DNA of 10,297 nucleotides from Caulobacterales bacterium (GCA_947480815.1 CANKEA010000027.1:1-10297); one strand, 5' to 3'; counted from the first letter of the stretch, positions 1 through 8,566 are shown. Translations and numbers: made by a program. The notes: generated from the letters alone by a model not told the origin.

Positions 1-967
1 GACCCGGAAAACTCATCAATCCATCCGCAGCGTCGGCGGCGGAGATACCCAGGCCACGGGCGGCGGCGTAGGCTGCGGCAGCGTTCTGCCAATTGTGGCG
101 TCCGGGCAGGGATTTCGCGCGCAGCAGGTCTGCCACCTCCAGAACCCGCTCACCGGTGGCATCGTAAAGCATACCCTGCAGGGCATAGACCCCACGCCCC
201 ATGGCCCGCGCCGCGCTGATCGGCCAGATAGTCCGTTGGTTGGCGGCGGTAATTTCGGTGCAGATGCGCTGACAATAGGGATCGTCAACCCCGATCACCG
301 CGGTGTCGCCACGGGCCTGATTCAGGAACACCCGACGCTTGGCCTCGACATAGCCATCCATGCCGCCGTGGCGGTCCAGGTGGTCGGGTGTGATGTTGAG
401 CAGGACCGCCACATCAGGCTTGAGGCTGCGGGTCAGGTCGAGCTGATAGGACGACAGCTCCAGCACATAGACAGCCCCGCCATGCATGTCTTCCAGGCCC
501 AGCACGCCAAAGCCGATATTACCGCCCACGCGGGTGTCTCGACCGGCGGTGCGGCACAGGTGCCCCAACAGAGCTGTGGTGGTCGACTTGCCATTGGTGC
601 CGGTGATGGCGGCCACCCTAGGCCGTTTATGGGCCGGGGCAGCGTTCACCGCGCGGGCAAAGAGCTCGACGTCGCCGACGATCTCGACCCCGGCATCTTT
701 CGCCTTACTCACGGTCCAGTGCGGTGCGGGATGGGTAAGGGGTGCGCCGGGTGACAGCACTATGGCCTTGATCGAATTCCAGTCTGCGGCGGCAAGGTCG
801 GTGAGGTCGAACCCCTCGGCAGCCGCTTGGTCTCGACTGGCCTGTTTGTCGTCCCAAAGTAGCGGTGTAGCACCACCGGCGACCAGGGCGCGCGCAGCGC
901 TCAGGCCGGTGCGGCCCAGGCCGAACACAGCCACCTTTTCGCCCTCAAAGCCGCGCGCCGGGATCAT
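1..967 (-). CDS. murD: UDP-N-acetylmuramoylalanine--D-glutamate ligase MurD (3'-truncated by window edge)
   Basis: MurD is the cytoplasmic ATP-dependent ligase that adds D-glutamate to UDP-MurNAc-L-Ala in peptidoglycan precursor synthesis. I read 322 codons from ATG at 967-965 to the left edge; family members are about 450-470 residues, so the C-terminal third is missing. Visible features are the N-terminal Rossmann-like domain (EKVAVFGLGRTGLS, about residues 9-22), the ATP P-loop TGTNGKST (122-129), the central-domain motif ELSSYQLD, the segment NITPDHLDRHG, and GRHN (289-292) at the entry to the C-terminal domain. The start follows the mraY stop by 18 bases, with a GGGGAGAG Shine-Dalgarno about 12 bases upstream. 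It is the only gene of the cluster here not overlapping its predecessor. Upstream of the ATG the frame is open back to the mraY TAG, so no other start is likely. Confidence 0.95.
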   Translation of the reverse strand, partial: MIPARGFEGEKVAVFGLGRTGLSAARALVAGGATPLLWDDKQASRDQAAAEGFDLTDLAAADWNSIKAIVLSPGAPLTHPAPHWTVSKAKDAGVEIVGDVELFARAVNAAPAHKRPRVAAITGTNGKSTTTALLGHLCRTAGRDTRVGGNIGFGVLGLEDMHGGAVYVLELSSYQLDLTRSLKPDVAVLLNITPDHLDRHGGMDGYVEAKRRVFLNQARGDTAVIGVDDPYCQRICTEITAANQRTIWPISAARAMGRGVYALQGMLYDATGERVLEVADLLRAKSLPGRHNWQNAAAAYAAARGLGISAADAADGLMSFPG

Positions 968-985
968 GGTTTGAGCCGCTCTCCC

Positions 986-2101
986 CTACCGTAGTTTCAG
1001 CGTGGCCAGGCCGAGAAAGGCCAGCAGCATGGCAACGATCCAGAACCGGATAACAACCGTACTCTCGGCCCAGCCCAGCTTCTCGAAATGATGGTGGATC
1101 GGCGCCATCAGGAAGATGCGTTTCTTCGTGCGCTTGTAATAGGCAACCTGGATCATCACCGACAGCGCCTCAGCGACGAAGAGACCTCCGACTATGCCCA
1201 GCACAATCTCATGCTTGGCGCAGACGGCTATGGCCCCAAGCGCTCCGCCCAAAGCCAGAGACCCAGTATCGCCCATGAAGATTTTGGCGGGTGGTGCATT
1301 GTACCAGAGAAAGCCCATCCCTGAGCCGATCATGGCACCGCAAAACACCGCCAATTCCCCAGACCCGGGGACGAAATTCAGTTGCAGATAGTTGGCGAAA
1401 ACGAAGTTGCCGACCAGGTAGGTGATCAGTCCAAACGCCGTGGCCGCGATCATCACCGGCACGATGGCCAGGCCGTCGAGGCCGTCGGTCAGATTCACAG
1501 CGTTTGAGAACCCAGCGATCGTTACCGCCGCGAAGGCGAGGTAGAACCAACCCAAATTGAACACTAGGTTCTTGAACAGCGGGAAAACCACGCTCGTCTC
1601 AAGCCCAGGCGACATCGCTGATCTGGGCGCGAAAAGGATCAACAGCACGGTGGCCGCGATCGCCACCGCGAACTGGAAGATCAGTTTCTGCACGCTGGAA
1701 AGACCGGCGCTCGTCTGTTTGGTCACCTTGGCATGATCGTCCAGGAAACCGAGGATGCCGTAGCTGCCCGTTATTAGCATCACTACCCACACCTGCACAT
1801 TGCGCAGGTCCGACCACAGCAGGGCCCCTGCGAACAGCCCGGCCAGGATCATGAACCCACCCATGGTGGGTGTGCCGGCCTTTTCGAGCACATGGCGCTG
1901 GATACCTTCTTCACGGATCGGCTGACCGCGCCCCTGTTTGGTGCGCATCCAGGCGATGAACCGCGAGCCCATCATCGCCACCACGATATAGGCCGTGACC
2001 ATGCTCATACCCGAGCGGAAGGTCAGGTAGCGCAGCAGGTTGATAAACGGCACATGCATCTGGCCGTGCGCCGAAAGGTAAAGATAAAGCTCGTAAAGCA
2101 T
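986..2101 (-). CDS. mraY: Phospho-N-acetylmuramoyl-pentapeptide-transferase MraY
   Basis: MraY is an inner-membrane enzyme that transfers phospho-MurNAc-pentapeptide to undecaprenyl phosphate, making lipid I, the first membrane step of peptidoglycan synthesis. The 371-residue length is normal for a protein with about ten membrane helices, and hydrophobic segments run along its whole length. Signature residues are present: the Asp pair D121-D122 ([10 protein letters not shown]), [10 protein letters not shown] (203-212), GDTGS with D278, and the HHH motif at 336-338 ([12 protein letters not shown]). The family motif near residue 75 (KAGTPTMGG) is also intact. The ATG shares one base with the murF TGA (TGATG). 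It has the strongest ribosome site in the cluster, GGAGGGG about 7 bases upstream, perhaps because a membrane protein needs its own initiation rather than coupling alone; that reason is inference. Confidence 0.98.
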   Translation of the reverse strand: MLYELYLYLSAHGQMHVPFINLLRYLTFRSGMSMVTAYIVVAMMGSRFIAWMRTKQGRGQPIREEGIQRHVLEKAGTPTMGGFMILAGLFAGALLWSDLRNVQVWVVMLITGSYGILGFLDDHAKVTKQTSAGLSSVQKLIFQFAVAIAATVLLILFAPRSAMSPGLETSVVFPLFKNLVFNLGWFYLAFAAVTIAGFSNAVNLTDGLDGLAIVPVMIAATAFGLITYLVGNFVFANYLQLNFVPGSGELAVFCGAMIGSGMGFLWYNAPPAKIFMGDTGSLALGGALGAIAVCAKHEIVLGIVGGLFVAEALSVMIQVAYYKRTKKRIFLMAPIHHHFEKLGWAESTVVIRFWIVAMLLAFLGLATLKLR

Positions 2102-3483
2102 CAGACGCCCCCTCCGGATTCAGCCAGCGCAGTCGCAATCAGTCCGGCACTTGACCCGTTAGATCCCTTGACCATTACCGCATCCCCCGGCCTCACCGCG
2201 CCTACCACCAAGAGCGCCAGCTCTTCCGCAGTCCGGGCGTAACCGCCCCGGCGATTCAGGGGAAGCGCTTCCCACAGATTGGCCATCAGGGGGCCAGCGC
2301 AGAATACGCTGTCCACATTCGCGTCGGCTATTGGTTCCGCTAATGCGGCATGGAATTTGGCACCATCGCGGCCCAACTCAAGCATGTCGGTCATGGCGAC
2401 AACACGCCGCCCCGGCACGCTGCGCGCACCCAGGCTGCGCAGGGCTGCGGCCATGGAGATCGGATTAGCGTTGTAGCTCTCATCAATCAGGGTGAAGGCA
2501 CCCTCGGCGAGAGCGATTTTGCGCTCCGCCCCGCGGCCCTCTAAGGGCGTGAAATTGGCCAGAGCGGTCAAGGCCGTGGCGCGGTCTACGTCCAGCGCCT
2601 CGAGCATCAACAGCACGCAAAGGCTGTTCGGTCCCCAATGCGCGCCCGACTGGAGCAGGCGATAGAGCAAGGGCTGACCGCCGATCACCGCCTCAACCGT
2701 CGCGCCATTTTCATCAGCCTGGAAACCGATTAGACGGGCATAGGCGTCAGGTGCAGCTCCGAAACTGTGCACGCTCGCCCCCACGGCCAAGGCCGCTTGG
2801 AGCAACATGGGAAAACAAAAGTCGTCGGCATTCAGCACCGCCACACCGCCGGGCTCCAGCCCCTCAAAAATCTCCGCCTTGGCCTTGGCCACGCCAACTT
2901 CGCCATCGAGGAAATTCTCGATATGCACCGGACCGACTGTGGTGATCGCCACCACATGGGGGCGCACCATCTGCGCCAGGGGCCCGATCTCGCGGGCATG
3001 GTTCATACCGATCTCGAATACGGCACGCTGTGTTTCGGCCGGCATCCGCGCCAGCGTCAGAGGCACGCCGATGTGGTTGTTATAGGACTTCACAGAAGCA
3101 TGAGCGCGACCTGCCAGCCGCAGGCCCGCCTCGACCGCGCGCGTCACACTGGTCTTGCCGACTGACCCGGTCACGGCACCGCGACGCGCATCTGAAGCAC
3201 GAATTCGAGCTTCAATTCCTATTTTTTCCAATGCCTTGAAGACATTTTCTACAGTAACCTTCGGACCATCGACCGGCCGTGACGTTAGTGAACCTGCCGC
3301 ACCCTGCGCCAGAGCACCGGCAACAAACTCATGCCCGTCGCGTCCGCCTGCAAGAGCCACGAAAAGGTCCCCGGCCTCCACCGACCGGCTGTCGATCGAC
3401 ACGCCCCGCACCTCAAATGCGGCATTCTCTCTGCCGCCCGTGGCAGCCGCAATCTCCTCCGAGGTCCACAGCGGCCGGGTCAT
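2101..3483 (-). CDS. murF: UDP-N-acetylmuramoyl-tripeptide--D-alanyl-D-alanine ligase MurF
   Basis: MurF is the cytoplasmic Mur ligase that adds the D-Ala-D-Ala dipeptide to UDP-MurNAc-tripeptide, completing the pentapeptide substrate of MraY. The product is 460 residues, normal for the family. Visible features are an N-terminal substrate domain ([20 protein letters not shown]), the P-loop TGSVGKTS (105-112), [17 protein letters not shown], the segment GPVHIENF, and the family signature DESYNANP (334-341) of the central/C-terminal region. Its ATG overlaps the murE stop (ATGA), with AGGG 8 bases upstream. One odd stretch covers codons 76-97, between the N-terminal domain and the P-loop: it is AT-rich and uses codons such as GTA, ATA, TTG and CGA that are scarce around it, and it contains a palindrome (separate entry). 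The protein itself looks intact. Confidence 0.97.
   Translation of the reverse strand: MTRPLWTSEEIAAATGGRENAAFEVRGVSIDSRSVEAGDLFVALAGGRDGHEFVAGALAQGAAGSLTSRPVDGPKVTVENVFKALEKIGIEARIRASDARRGAVTGSVGKTSVTRAVEAGLRLAGRAHASVKSYNNHIGVPLTLARMPAETQRAVFEIGMNHAREIGPLAQMVRPHVVAITTVGPVHIENFLDGEVGVAKAKAEIFEGLEPGGVAVLNADDFCFPMLLQAALAVGASVHSFGAAPDAYARLIGFQADENGATVEAVIGGQPLLYRLLQSGAHWGPNSLCVLLMLEALDVDRATALTALANFTPLEGRGAERKIALAEGAFTLIDESYNANPISMAAALRSLGARSVPGRRVVAMTDMLELGRDGAKFHAALAEPIADANVDSVFCAGPLMANLWEALPLNRRGGYARTAEELALLVVGAVRPGDAVMVKGSNGSSAGLIATALAESGGGV
3193..3214. repeat. 22-bp near-perfect palindrome inside murF
   Basis: Outer arms TGAAGC (3193-3198) and GCTTCA (3209-3214) flank an A on each side of the self-complementary core CGAATTCG (3200-3207). 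Ten of eleven symmetric pairs match; only the A/A pair at 3199 and 3208 fails. It codes for EARIRAS of MurF and sits in the AT-rich patch 3191-3265. Function unknown; it may be chance. Confidence 0.5.
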
Positions 3484-4919
3484 GGCGTCAGCCCTAGCGC
3501 CTTGGCGGTCTCTTCCACGTCATCGAAGGGATACACTTGGTCGCCCACGGTCTGGCCGCGTTCGTGACCCTTGCCGGCCACCACCAGCACATCACCGGAC
3601 CCCAACATCGCCACGCCCGCTGCAATGGCGGCGTGACGATCGCCGATTTCTGTTGCGCCGGGCGCAGCATCCAGGATGGCAGCCCGTATCAAGGCCGGGT
3701 TCTCGCTGCGCGGATTGTCATCCGTTACAATCACGACATCAGCCAGGGTATGGGCCGCCTTGCCCATCAACGAACGCTTGCCCGTATCGCGGTCGCCACC
3801 GGCACCGAACACCACGATCAGCCTACCACGCGCATGCGGCCGCAGGCTCTTGAGCACAGTCTCCAGACCGTCGGGCGTGTGCGCATAGTCGACATAGGCG
3901 TCACCGCCCCGTGGCGAAGCCCCCACATATTGCAGCCGCCCGGGCGCGCCCTTCAAAGTTTCCAGGGCCGCAATCACATTGGAGGGCGGGAGGCCCGTCG
4001 CAATACAGAGCCCTGCGGCCACAAGCGCGTTATCCGCCTGGAAAGCCCCGGCCAAAGGTAGGCGCACCGTGTAGCTACAGCCCTCCACTTCCAGGTCAAT
4101 CGTCTGGCCCGCCGGTGTGGCTTCGAGGCGCACCAGTCGAATATCCCGCCCCGCCCGGCCGACGCTGATCAGACTATGGCCATTCACGGCGCAGGCCGCG
4201 GCAAACATCGCATAGGCCGGGCTGTCGGCATTCAGCACGGCCGTACCGCCGCGCGGCAGCAGGTCGGTGAACAGGCGTAGCTTTGCCTGGCCGTAGGCCT
4301 CCATCGTGCCGTGATAATCCAAATGGTCCTGGCTCAGATTGGTAAAACCGGCGGCGGCCAGCCTCACCCCGTCCAACCGCCTTTGGTCGATACCGTGCGA
4401 CGAGGCTTCGAGCGCCAGGTGGGTGACGCCGCGCTTGGCGATATCAGCCATCATCCGCGCCAGTTCGCCGGCGTCCGGTGTGGTCAGACCCGGCCCAGTC
4501 AGAGTCTCATCATTGGCGGTCAGTCCCAGCGTGCCCAGGCTGGCGGCCGATTGGCCCAGAGCCATGAATATCTGCCGGCAGAACACCGCGACTGAGGTTT
4601 TGCCGTTGGTGCCCGTAACGGCCATACAGGTCTTTGGCTGGACACCGTAAAACGCCGCGGCTGCCAAGGCATAGGCCCGCCGTACATCGCTGCTCAGAAT
4701 GACCGGCGCGGCGACCCCCTCAATGGCCTCGCCTGCCAGAACGGCAACGGCCCCTTTTTCGATGGCCGCAGCCGCAAAGCTTCGCCCGTCAGCCCTTACC
4801 CCCGGCAAGGCGGCAAACAGAAATCCGCGCTCCACCTTGCGGCTGTCCGCGGTGATGCCCTCGATGATTGGATCGGTCGCAATGGGGCGATTCAGCAGCG
4901 CTGACAGCGGCTGGCCCAT
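3480..4919 (-). CDS. murE: UDP-N-acetylmuramoyl-L-alanyl-D-glutamate--meso-diaminopimelate ligase MurE
   Basis: MurE is the cytoplasmic Mur ligase that adds the third peptide residue to UDP-MurNAc-L-Ala-D-Glu. The product is 479 residues, normal length. The P-loop TGTNGKTS lies at 102-109; the central domain has LALEASSHGIDQRRLDG and LSQDHLDYHG; and YGQAKLRLF carries the lysine that is carbamylated in this family. DNPR at 401-404 is the motif that recognises meso-diaminopimelate, as in Gram-negative MurE, so the peptidoglycan is predicted to be of the DAP type rather than lysine. The ATG shares one base with the ftsI stop (TGATG); a GGGGAAG purine tract sits about 7 bases upstream. At its end it overlaps murF by four bases. 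Confidence 0.98.
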   Translation of the reverse strand: MGQPLSALLNRPIATDPIIEGITADSRKVERGFLFAALPGVRADGRSFAAAAIEKGAVAVLAGEAIEGVAAPVILSSDVRRAYALAAAAFYGVQPKTCMAVTGTNGKTSVAVFCRQIFMALGQSAASLGTLGLTANDETLTGPGLTTPDAGELARMMADIAKRGVTHLALEASSHGIDQRRLDGVRLAAAGFTNLSQDHLDYHGTMEAYGQAKLRLFTDLLPRGGTAVLNADSPAYAMFAAACAVNGHSLISVGRAGRDIRLVRLEATPAGQTIDLEVEGCSYTVRLPLAGAFQADNALVAAGLCIATGLPPSNVIAALETLKGAPGRLQYVGASPRGGDAYVDYAHTPDGLETVLKSLRPHARGRLIVVFGAGGDRDTGKRSLMGKAAHTLADVVIVTDDNPRSENPALIRAAILDAAPGATEIGDRHAAIAAGVAMLGSGDVLVVAGKGHERGQTVGDQVYPFDDVEETAKALGLTP

Positions 4920-6667
4920 CAGTGATCTTCCCCAGACGCGAGGGCCGCCTCTACGGTGGCCTTGTCCGTCGCCGCCACCGGTGCGCGCTTCAGTCCCAGC
5001 AGAGGGCCGACCCGGCTAACAATACGCCCGGCCGCCGGGGCGGCGGTCCAACCGCCCGTCGCGAAACCGTAGGTTTCCTTGGTGGCGTGAGGTTCATCCA
5101 TCAAAACCAGCAGGAAATAGCGCTTGGCTTCCGGCGGGCCGTCGGCCGGGAACACTGCCGCGAAGGAGCTGACCAGCTTGTTTCGGTCGATACGGCCGGC
5201 AACCACCTTCTCGTTGGAACCGGTCTTGCCGCCAACGCTAAAGCCTGGTGCATCGGCCTTGCCGCCGGTGCCTTCCAGCACATTCATGCGCAGCAGCCGC
5301 AACATGGTCTGCGAGGTCTGCGGCGAGAAAACCCTCCGGCCCTTGGGTTCATGGCCTGGCTCAACCTTGCGGATGGTCAAGGGAACATAGGTCCCGCCGT
5401 TCGCGACCGCAGCCGTACCGGCGGCTACCGCCAGGGGCGAGACAGCGATGGCGTTGCCGAATGATGCCGATGCCAGGACGTTCTGGGACCATTTCTGAGG
5501 CAACAGCGGGCGCGCTGATTCCGCCAGTTCCACCGGGGCCGATCCAAACAGGCCAAGGTTTCGATAGTAGCCGGTGACGGTATCGGCCCCCATCGCCAGT
5601 GCGATCTTAGCAGCGGCGATGTTCGACGAATGCAGCAGCACATGGGGAAGGTCGAGCGTGGTGTCGCCCTTGTCGTAGTCGTGGATCGTCTGAGTGCCGA
5701 TCGTCAGGGGGTGGGACACATCGAAGGTCGAGTTGAGGCGCACTGTGCCGCTATCCAACCCTTGGGCAACGGTGAAGATCTTGAAGGTTGACCCCATCTC
5801 GAACACCGACTGTGCGACGCGGTTTACCAGCGCGTTAGGGTCGGCGGCGCCAGCATTGTTGGGATCGAAATCGGGATAGCTGGCCAGCGCCAGGATTTCG
5901 CCCGTGTGCACATCCGTAATCAGACCAACTGCGCCGCGAACTGTGAACTGGTTGGCCGCCTTGCGCAGTTCGTCTTCCAGCGCAGCCTGCACCCGAAGAT
6001 CAAGCGACAGCGGCACCGACCCGCCCGTAACGGCGGCCTTGCGAACATCTGCATCCAGGGCCTTTTCCGCTCCAGCCAAGCCCGAGCCGGCGCTGTCGGA
6101 AAAACCGATCAGGTGAGATGCCGTATTGCCCAGGGGATAGACCCTGCGCTCGTCATCCTCGAAGGACAGGCCGGGTAGGCCAAGGTCATGGATGGCGGTA
6201 CGCTGATCCGGCGTTAGGCCGCCAATTACAAAGGCGCGTTTGGTTCCGGTGAGCGCTTTGTTCAGCCGCTTGGCCTGAGCCTGCGGAAGAATTGCGGCCA
6301 AGGCCTGCTGTGTGCCCTGCACATCCCAGACCTCTCGAGGGTCGACATAGAGCTGGTAGTGCGGAAGATCGACCGCCAGCAAGGCACCGTTACGGTCGGT
6401 CAGAGCAGCGCGGGCATAGGGCGAAGCCGACGCGCCGGAGAACTCGGCACTATTGCCGGAAAAGAGCGCCTGGTGCGTCGCGCCAATGCCCATGACGAAA
6501 AATGCCAGACCGAAAGCGATCATGACCAAAGCGATACGGCGGCGACTGTCGTGCGGTGATGCGGCAGCGCGGGCACGTTCGAAGGCATGCTCCAGTCGCC
6601 AGACCCAACTTCCCAGCCAGCGCCAGGCCAGAGGCAGGCGGACGGGGGCAAATACTGGCCCCGTCAT
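4919..6667 (-). CDS. ftsI: Peptidoglycan D,D-transpeptidase FtsI (PBP3, class B)
   Basis: FtsI is the septal transpeptidase that cross-links new peptidoglycan at the division site; it is a bitopic inner-membrane protein with a periplasmic catalytic domain and partners FtsW and the FtsQLB complex. The 582-residue product has a cytosolic segment of about 44 residues rich in Arg and Trp, one membrane helix (about 45-65), the pedestal or dimerisation domain (beginning near RAALTDRNGALLAVDLP) and a C-terminal transpeptidase domain. All three penicillin-binding motifs are present: SxxK with catalytic S293 (STFK, 293-296), SxN at 347-349 (SSN), and KTG at 481-483 (GGKTGS). The ATG overlaps the ftsL TGA (ATGA). 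The upstream purine tract (AGG, 10 bases away) is weak, so initiation is probably coupled to ftsL translation. Confidence 0.97.
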   Translation of the reverse strand: MTGPVFAPVRLPLAWRWLGSWVWRLEHAFERARAAASPHDSRRRIALVMIAFGLAFFVMGIGATHQALFSGNSAEFSGASASPYARAALTDRNGALLAVDLPHYQLYVDPREVWDVQGTQQALAAILPQAQAKRLNKALTGTKRAFVIGGLTPDQRTAIHDLGLPGLSFEDDERRVYPLGNTASHLIGFSDSAGSGLAGAEKALDADVRKAAVTGGSVPLSLDLRVQAALEDELRKAANQFTVRGAVGLITDVHTGEILALASYPDFDPNNAGAADPNALVNRVAQSVFEMGSTFKIFTVAQGLDSGTVRLNSTFDVSHPLTIGTQTIHDYDKGDTTLDLPHVLLHSSNIAAAKIALAMGADTVTGYYRNLGLFGSAPVELAESARPLLPQKWSQNVLASASFGNAIAVSPLAVAAGTAAVANGGTYVPLTIRKVEPGHEPKGRRVFSPQTSQTMLRLLRMNVLEGTGGKADAPGFSVGGKTGSNEKVVAGRIDRNKLVSSFAAVFPADGPPEAKRYFLLVLMDEPHATKETYGFATGGWTAAPAAGRIVSRVGPLLGLKRAPVAATDKATVEAALASGEDH

Positions 6668-7116
6668 TGCTGGGTGACCTGAGGCGCGGCGAACTGGGCG
6701 GTCACCGGCCCGGCGACGGCAATCTTGGCCGCCACCCCAGGAGCACCGACATCAGCCTGGGCGAATACGGGCGGCTCAGCCAACGTGGGCGCTGGGATTG
6801 GCTTTTGCCGCTCAAAACGATGCAGATCATCCAGGGCAATTTCCTGTTTCGGACCGATCGGGGCCATGCCCAGCGCTCCCGCTGACAGCGCCTCTAGCCG
6901 TCGCGGCTGTTCAAGGTGAGCGACCTCCGCTTCCAGCAAACGGATACGCAGCTTTTCCTGGCGGATCTGAATCTCGACGGAAGCAATCTGGTTGCGCTCA
7001 CCCCAGGCCATGGTCTTGGCGAGGTAAACCCCCAGGATCATGGCCGCCAGAAGGCCCCAGCCGACCAGGTTGACCACACGGAATCCGCGCCAGCGTCGAT
7101 CGAAAAACCCAATCAT
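6664..7116 (-). CDS. ftsL: Cell division protein FtsL
   Basis: FtsL is a small bitopic membrane protein of the FtsQLB complex that helps activate septal peptidoglycan synthesis. FtsL is poorly conserved, so the call rests on position between rsmH and ftsI and on topology: a short basic N-terminus (residues 1-13), one membrane helix (about 14-33), then a periplasmic stretch of heptad character (about 41-75: [21 protein letters not shown] and onward). The short region [15 protein letters not shown] resembles the conserved end of alphaproteobacterial FtsL. At 150 residues it is longer than the E. coli protein (121); the last 45 or so residues are an Ala/Pro/Val-rich, probably disordered tail. 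ATG overlaps the rsmH TGA (ATGA); GGAG lies about 10 bases upstream. Confidence 0.85.
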   Translation of the reverse strand: MIGFFDRRWRGFRVVNLVGWGLLAAMILGVYLAKTMAWGERNQIASVEIQIRQEKLRIRLLEAEVAHLEQPRRLEALSAGALGMAPIGPKQEIALDDLHRFERQKPIPAPTLAEPPVFAQADVGAPGVAAKIAVAGPVTAQFAAPQVTQQ

Positions 7117-8048
7117 CGCGTCTGGCTCCAGGCCGACGCAGGGGAGCGCGTTCCGGCGCGCAGCTTGGCTGAGCGGGCGCGCGGATTAGTGGCGGTTTCC
7201 GCTTCCGACGCGGTTACGGCCTTGCGCATGGAGACCTCAAAACTGGGCGCTGCCCCCTGGGCCACGGGCGGCGCATGTCGCGAACCTGAGGGCAGGTTTC
7301 CGCCACGCTCCGTAAAGAACGTCTTAACCATACGGTCCTCCAGCGAATGGAAAGTGACGACCACCAGACGCCCACCGGGTTTCAAGGCCTTTTCAGCGGC
7401 AATAAGACCCGCCCCCACTTCGCCGAGCTCGTCGTTGACGGCGATCCGCAGCGCCTGGAAAGTGCGGGTGGCGGGATGGGTCTTGGCACCCTTACGGCCG
7501 CCAACCCTGGCCTCGATCACCGCTGCCAGATCGAGCGTACGGGTGAAGGGCTGCTGGGCCCGACGGCGCACGATCGCGCCCACCATGCGCCGGGCATTGG
7601 GCTCCTCGCCGTATAGCCGCAGCAAACGCACCAGATCGCCGCCTTCGTATGCGTTGACGATATCGGCAGCCGTGCGCCCCGCGTCGCCCATCCGCATGTC
7701 CAGCGGCCCATCGCGCATGAAGGAAAACCCCCGCTGGGCCTGGTCCAGCTGCATGGAGGAGACCCCAAGGTCGAACACCACGCCGTCCACGCTGGCTTCG
7801 CCCAGATGTCCCGCCAAGGTCGAGAAACGGTCGTTGATCAGCCTGAATCGACCGCCATCGATCAGGGGCTTGGCGAACGCCATGACGGTCGGATCACGAT
7901 CGAAACCGATAACCGATGCGCCGGTTTCTAGGATACCGCGGCTATAGCCTCCGGCCCCGAAGGTCCCGTCGATAATCGTTTCGCCGGCCTTAGGCGCAAG
8001 CGCGTCCAGCACTTCGGCCAACATGACGGGGGCGTGCGGCCCACTCAT
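7113..8048 (-). CDS. rsmH: 16S rRNA (cytosine(1402)-N(4))-methyltransferase RsmH (MraW)
   Basis: RsmH uses S-adenosylmethionine to methylate N4 of C1402 in the decoding centre of 16S rRNA; it is cytosolic. The 311-residue product has the family's N-terminal signature [13 protein letters not shown] (5-17), the SAM-binding loop [10 protein letters not shown] (27-36), the acidic strand end FDRD (49-52), [18 protein letters not shown] (from residue 93) and [22 protein letters not shown] and the [11 protein letters not shown] motif follow in the second half. The ATG shares one base with the mraZ stop (TGATG), and no purine-rich ribosome site is visible directly upstream, so translation is likely coupled to mraZ. 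Placement right after mraZ is the standard dcw order. Confidence 0.97.
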   Translation of the reverse strand: MSGPHAPVMLAEVLDALAPKAGETIIDGTFGAGGYSRGILETGASVIGFDRDPTVMAFAKPLIDGGRFRLINDRFSTLAGHLGEASVDGVVFDLGVSSMQLDQAQRGFSFMRDGPLDMRMGDAGRTAADIVNAYEGGDLVRLLRLYGEEPNARRMVGAIVRRRAQQPFTRTLDLAAVIEARVGGRKGAKTHPATRTFQALRIAVNDELGEVGAGLIAAEKALKPGGRLVVVTFHSLEDRMVKTFFTERGGNLPSGSRHAPPVAQGAAPSFEVSMRKAVTASEAETATNPRARSAKLRAGTRSPASAWSQTR

Positions 8049-8494
8049 CAGACGCGGCGCTGCTGAGCGCGCATAGCCGCCAGGCCCTCGCGGGCGGCGA
8101 CGCGTTGGGTTTCGCGGTGAATATTAAAGGCCTCGCGCGACCAGATCTGGAAACGGTCACCCAACCCCGTCAGAGATACCCAATCGGTGATGCCGTGCGC
8201 ATCGCACAGTGCGGCCGGCAGGGTGATGCGGCCTGCGGTGTCGAAGTAGAGCCGGGTCATGCCGCCCAAAACACTGGTTTCTAGAGCGCTGCGGAGGGGA
8301 TCACCCACGGCCAGCTCGCCGATCAGGGCCTGGTAGCGATCAAACAGCGCTTGTCCACCGGCCTCCAGACAATCGGCTTCGATGGCGGGAAAACAGTAGA
8401 TGCCATCAAAGCCTTGCAGGGCGGCGCGGAACTCATGCGGTGCCACGATGCGCCGCTTGGCGTCCAACTGCTTTTCGTAGGTAGAAATGAACAC
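8048..8494 (-). CDS. mraZ: Transcriptional regulator MraZ
   Basis: MraZ is a DNA-binding protein of the SpoVT/AbrB fold that controls its own dcw operon; in E. coli it represses by binding TGGG-type direct repeats upstream. With the start chosen here it is 148 residues, the usual size. It has two AbrB-like half-domains, each with the DxxxR signature: D11-R15 ([10 protein letters not shown]) and D85-R89 (DTAGRITLP). I prefer GTG at 8494-8492, which begins [15 protein letters not shown] as in relatives and has AGGGG 8 bases upstream. A longer reading from TTG at 8539 would add 15 non-conserved residues (VPRAAIGTAAGAA...) and would start at the presumed transcription start. It is the promoter-proximal gene of the cluster, with three TGGG repeats 48-72 bases upstream of the GTG. 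Confidence 0.95.
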   Translation of the reverse strand: MFISTYEKQLDAKRRIVAPHEFRAALQGFDGIYCFPAIEADCLEAGGQALFDRYQALIGELAVGDPLRSALETSVLGGMTRLYFDTAGRITLPAALCDAHGITDWVSLTGLGDRFQIWSREAFNIHRETQRVAAREGLAAMRAQQRRV

Positions 8495-8512
8495 GAAAGC
8501 CGCCCCTGCCGC

Positions 8513-8537
8513 GGTCCCGATTGCCGCTCGCGGGACC
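8513..8537 (-). other. 7-bp inverted repeat in the mraZ leader
   Basis: Arms GGTCCCG (8513-8519) and CGGGACC (8531-8537) are perfect complements around an 11-base loop. In the mraZ mRNA this would form a GC-rich stem ending 5 bases before the AGGGG ribosome site (8507-8503). If transcription starts near 8538 the stem is at the very 5' end of the operon mRNA. No U-tract follows, so it is not an intrinsic terminator; a stabilising or regulatory leader hairpin is an inference. Confidence 0.5.
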
Positions 8538-8541
8538 AAAC

Positions 8542-8566
8542 TGGGTTAGCATGGGATTAACTGGGA
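8542..8566 (+). promoter_or_regulatory. Probable MraZ operator: three TGGG repeats at 10-base period
   Basis: TGGGT (8542-8546), TGGGA (8552-8556) and TGGGA (8562-8566) are separated by exactly 5 bases each (tagca, ttaac). This matches the described E. coli MraZ recognition pattern of three TGGGN direct repeats with 5-base spacers. One helical turn between repeats fits a ring-shaped MraZ oligomer contacting one DNA face. The repeats read TGGG on the plus strand, so they appear as CCCA along the mraZ transcript direction. A degenerate CGGGA (8531-8535), one base off the 10-base register, lies on the mraZ side. The match is seen directly; binding is inferred from the family. Confidence 0.8.

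Noticed and set aside
95..754. 219-codon open frame on the plus strand opposite murD
   Set aside because: It is a shadow of murD, whose motifs (TGTNGKST, NITPDHLDRHG, GRHN) are clear on the minus strand.
968..988. mraY-MurD fusion by TAG read-through, since murD is in frame with mraY
   Set aside because: murD has its own ATG and ribosome site, and there is no sign of a stop-codon recoding element; the shared frame is a one-in-three coincidence.
3155..3853. 232-codon open frame on the plus strand opposite murF/murE
   Set aside because: The translation is low-complexity Arg/Pro-rich and antisense to two intact ligases.
6916..7947. 343-codon open frame on the plus strand opposite ftsL and rsmH
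   Set aside because: It lies antisense to well-supported genes, its product is Ser/Arg/Pro-rich with no recognisable domain, and long antisense frames are common in GC-rich DNA with strong third-position bias.
8048..8539. Longer mraZ reading from TTG at 8539
   Set aside because: It adds 15 non-conserved residues, lacks a good ribosome site, and starts within the operator/promoter area; GTG 8494 gives the conserved N-terminus with AGGGG at good spacing.
8557..8561. TTAAC as a possible CtrA half-site upstream of mraZ
   Set aside because: Only one TTAA element is present without the second half at the usual 7-base spacing; too weak to call.
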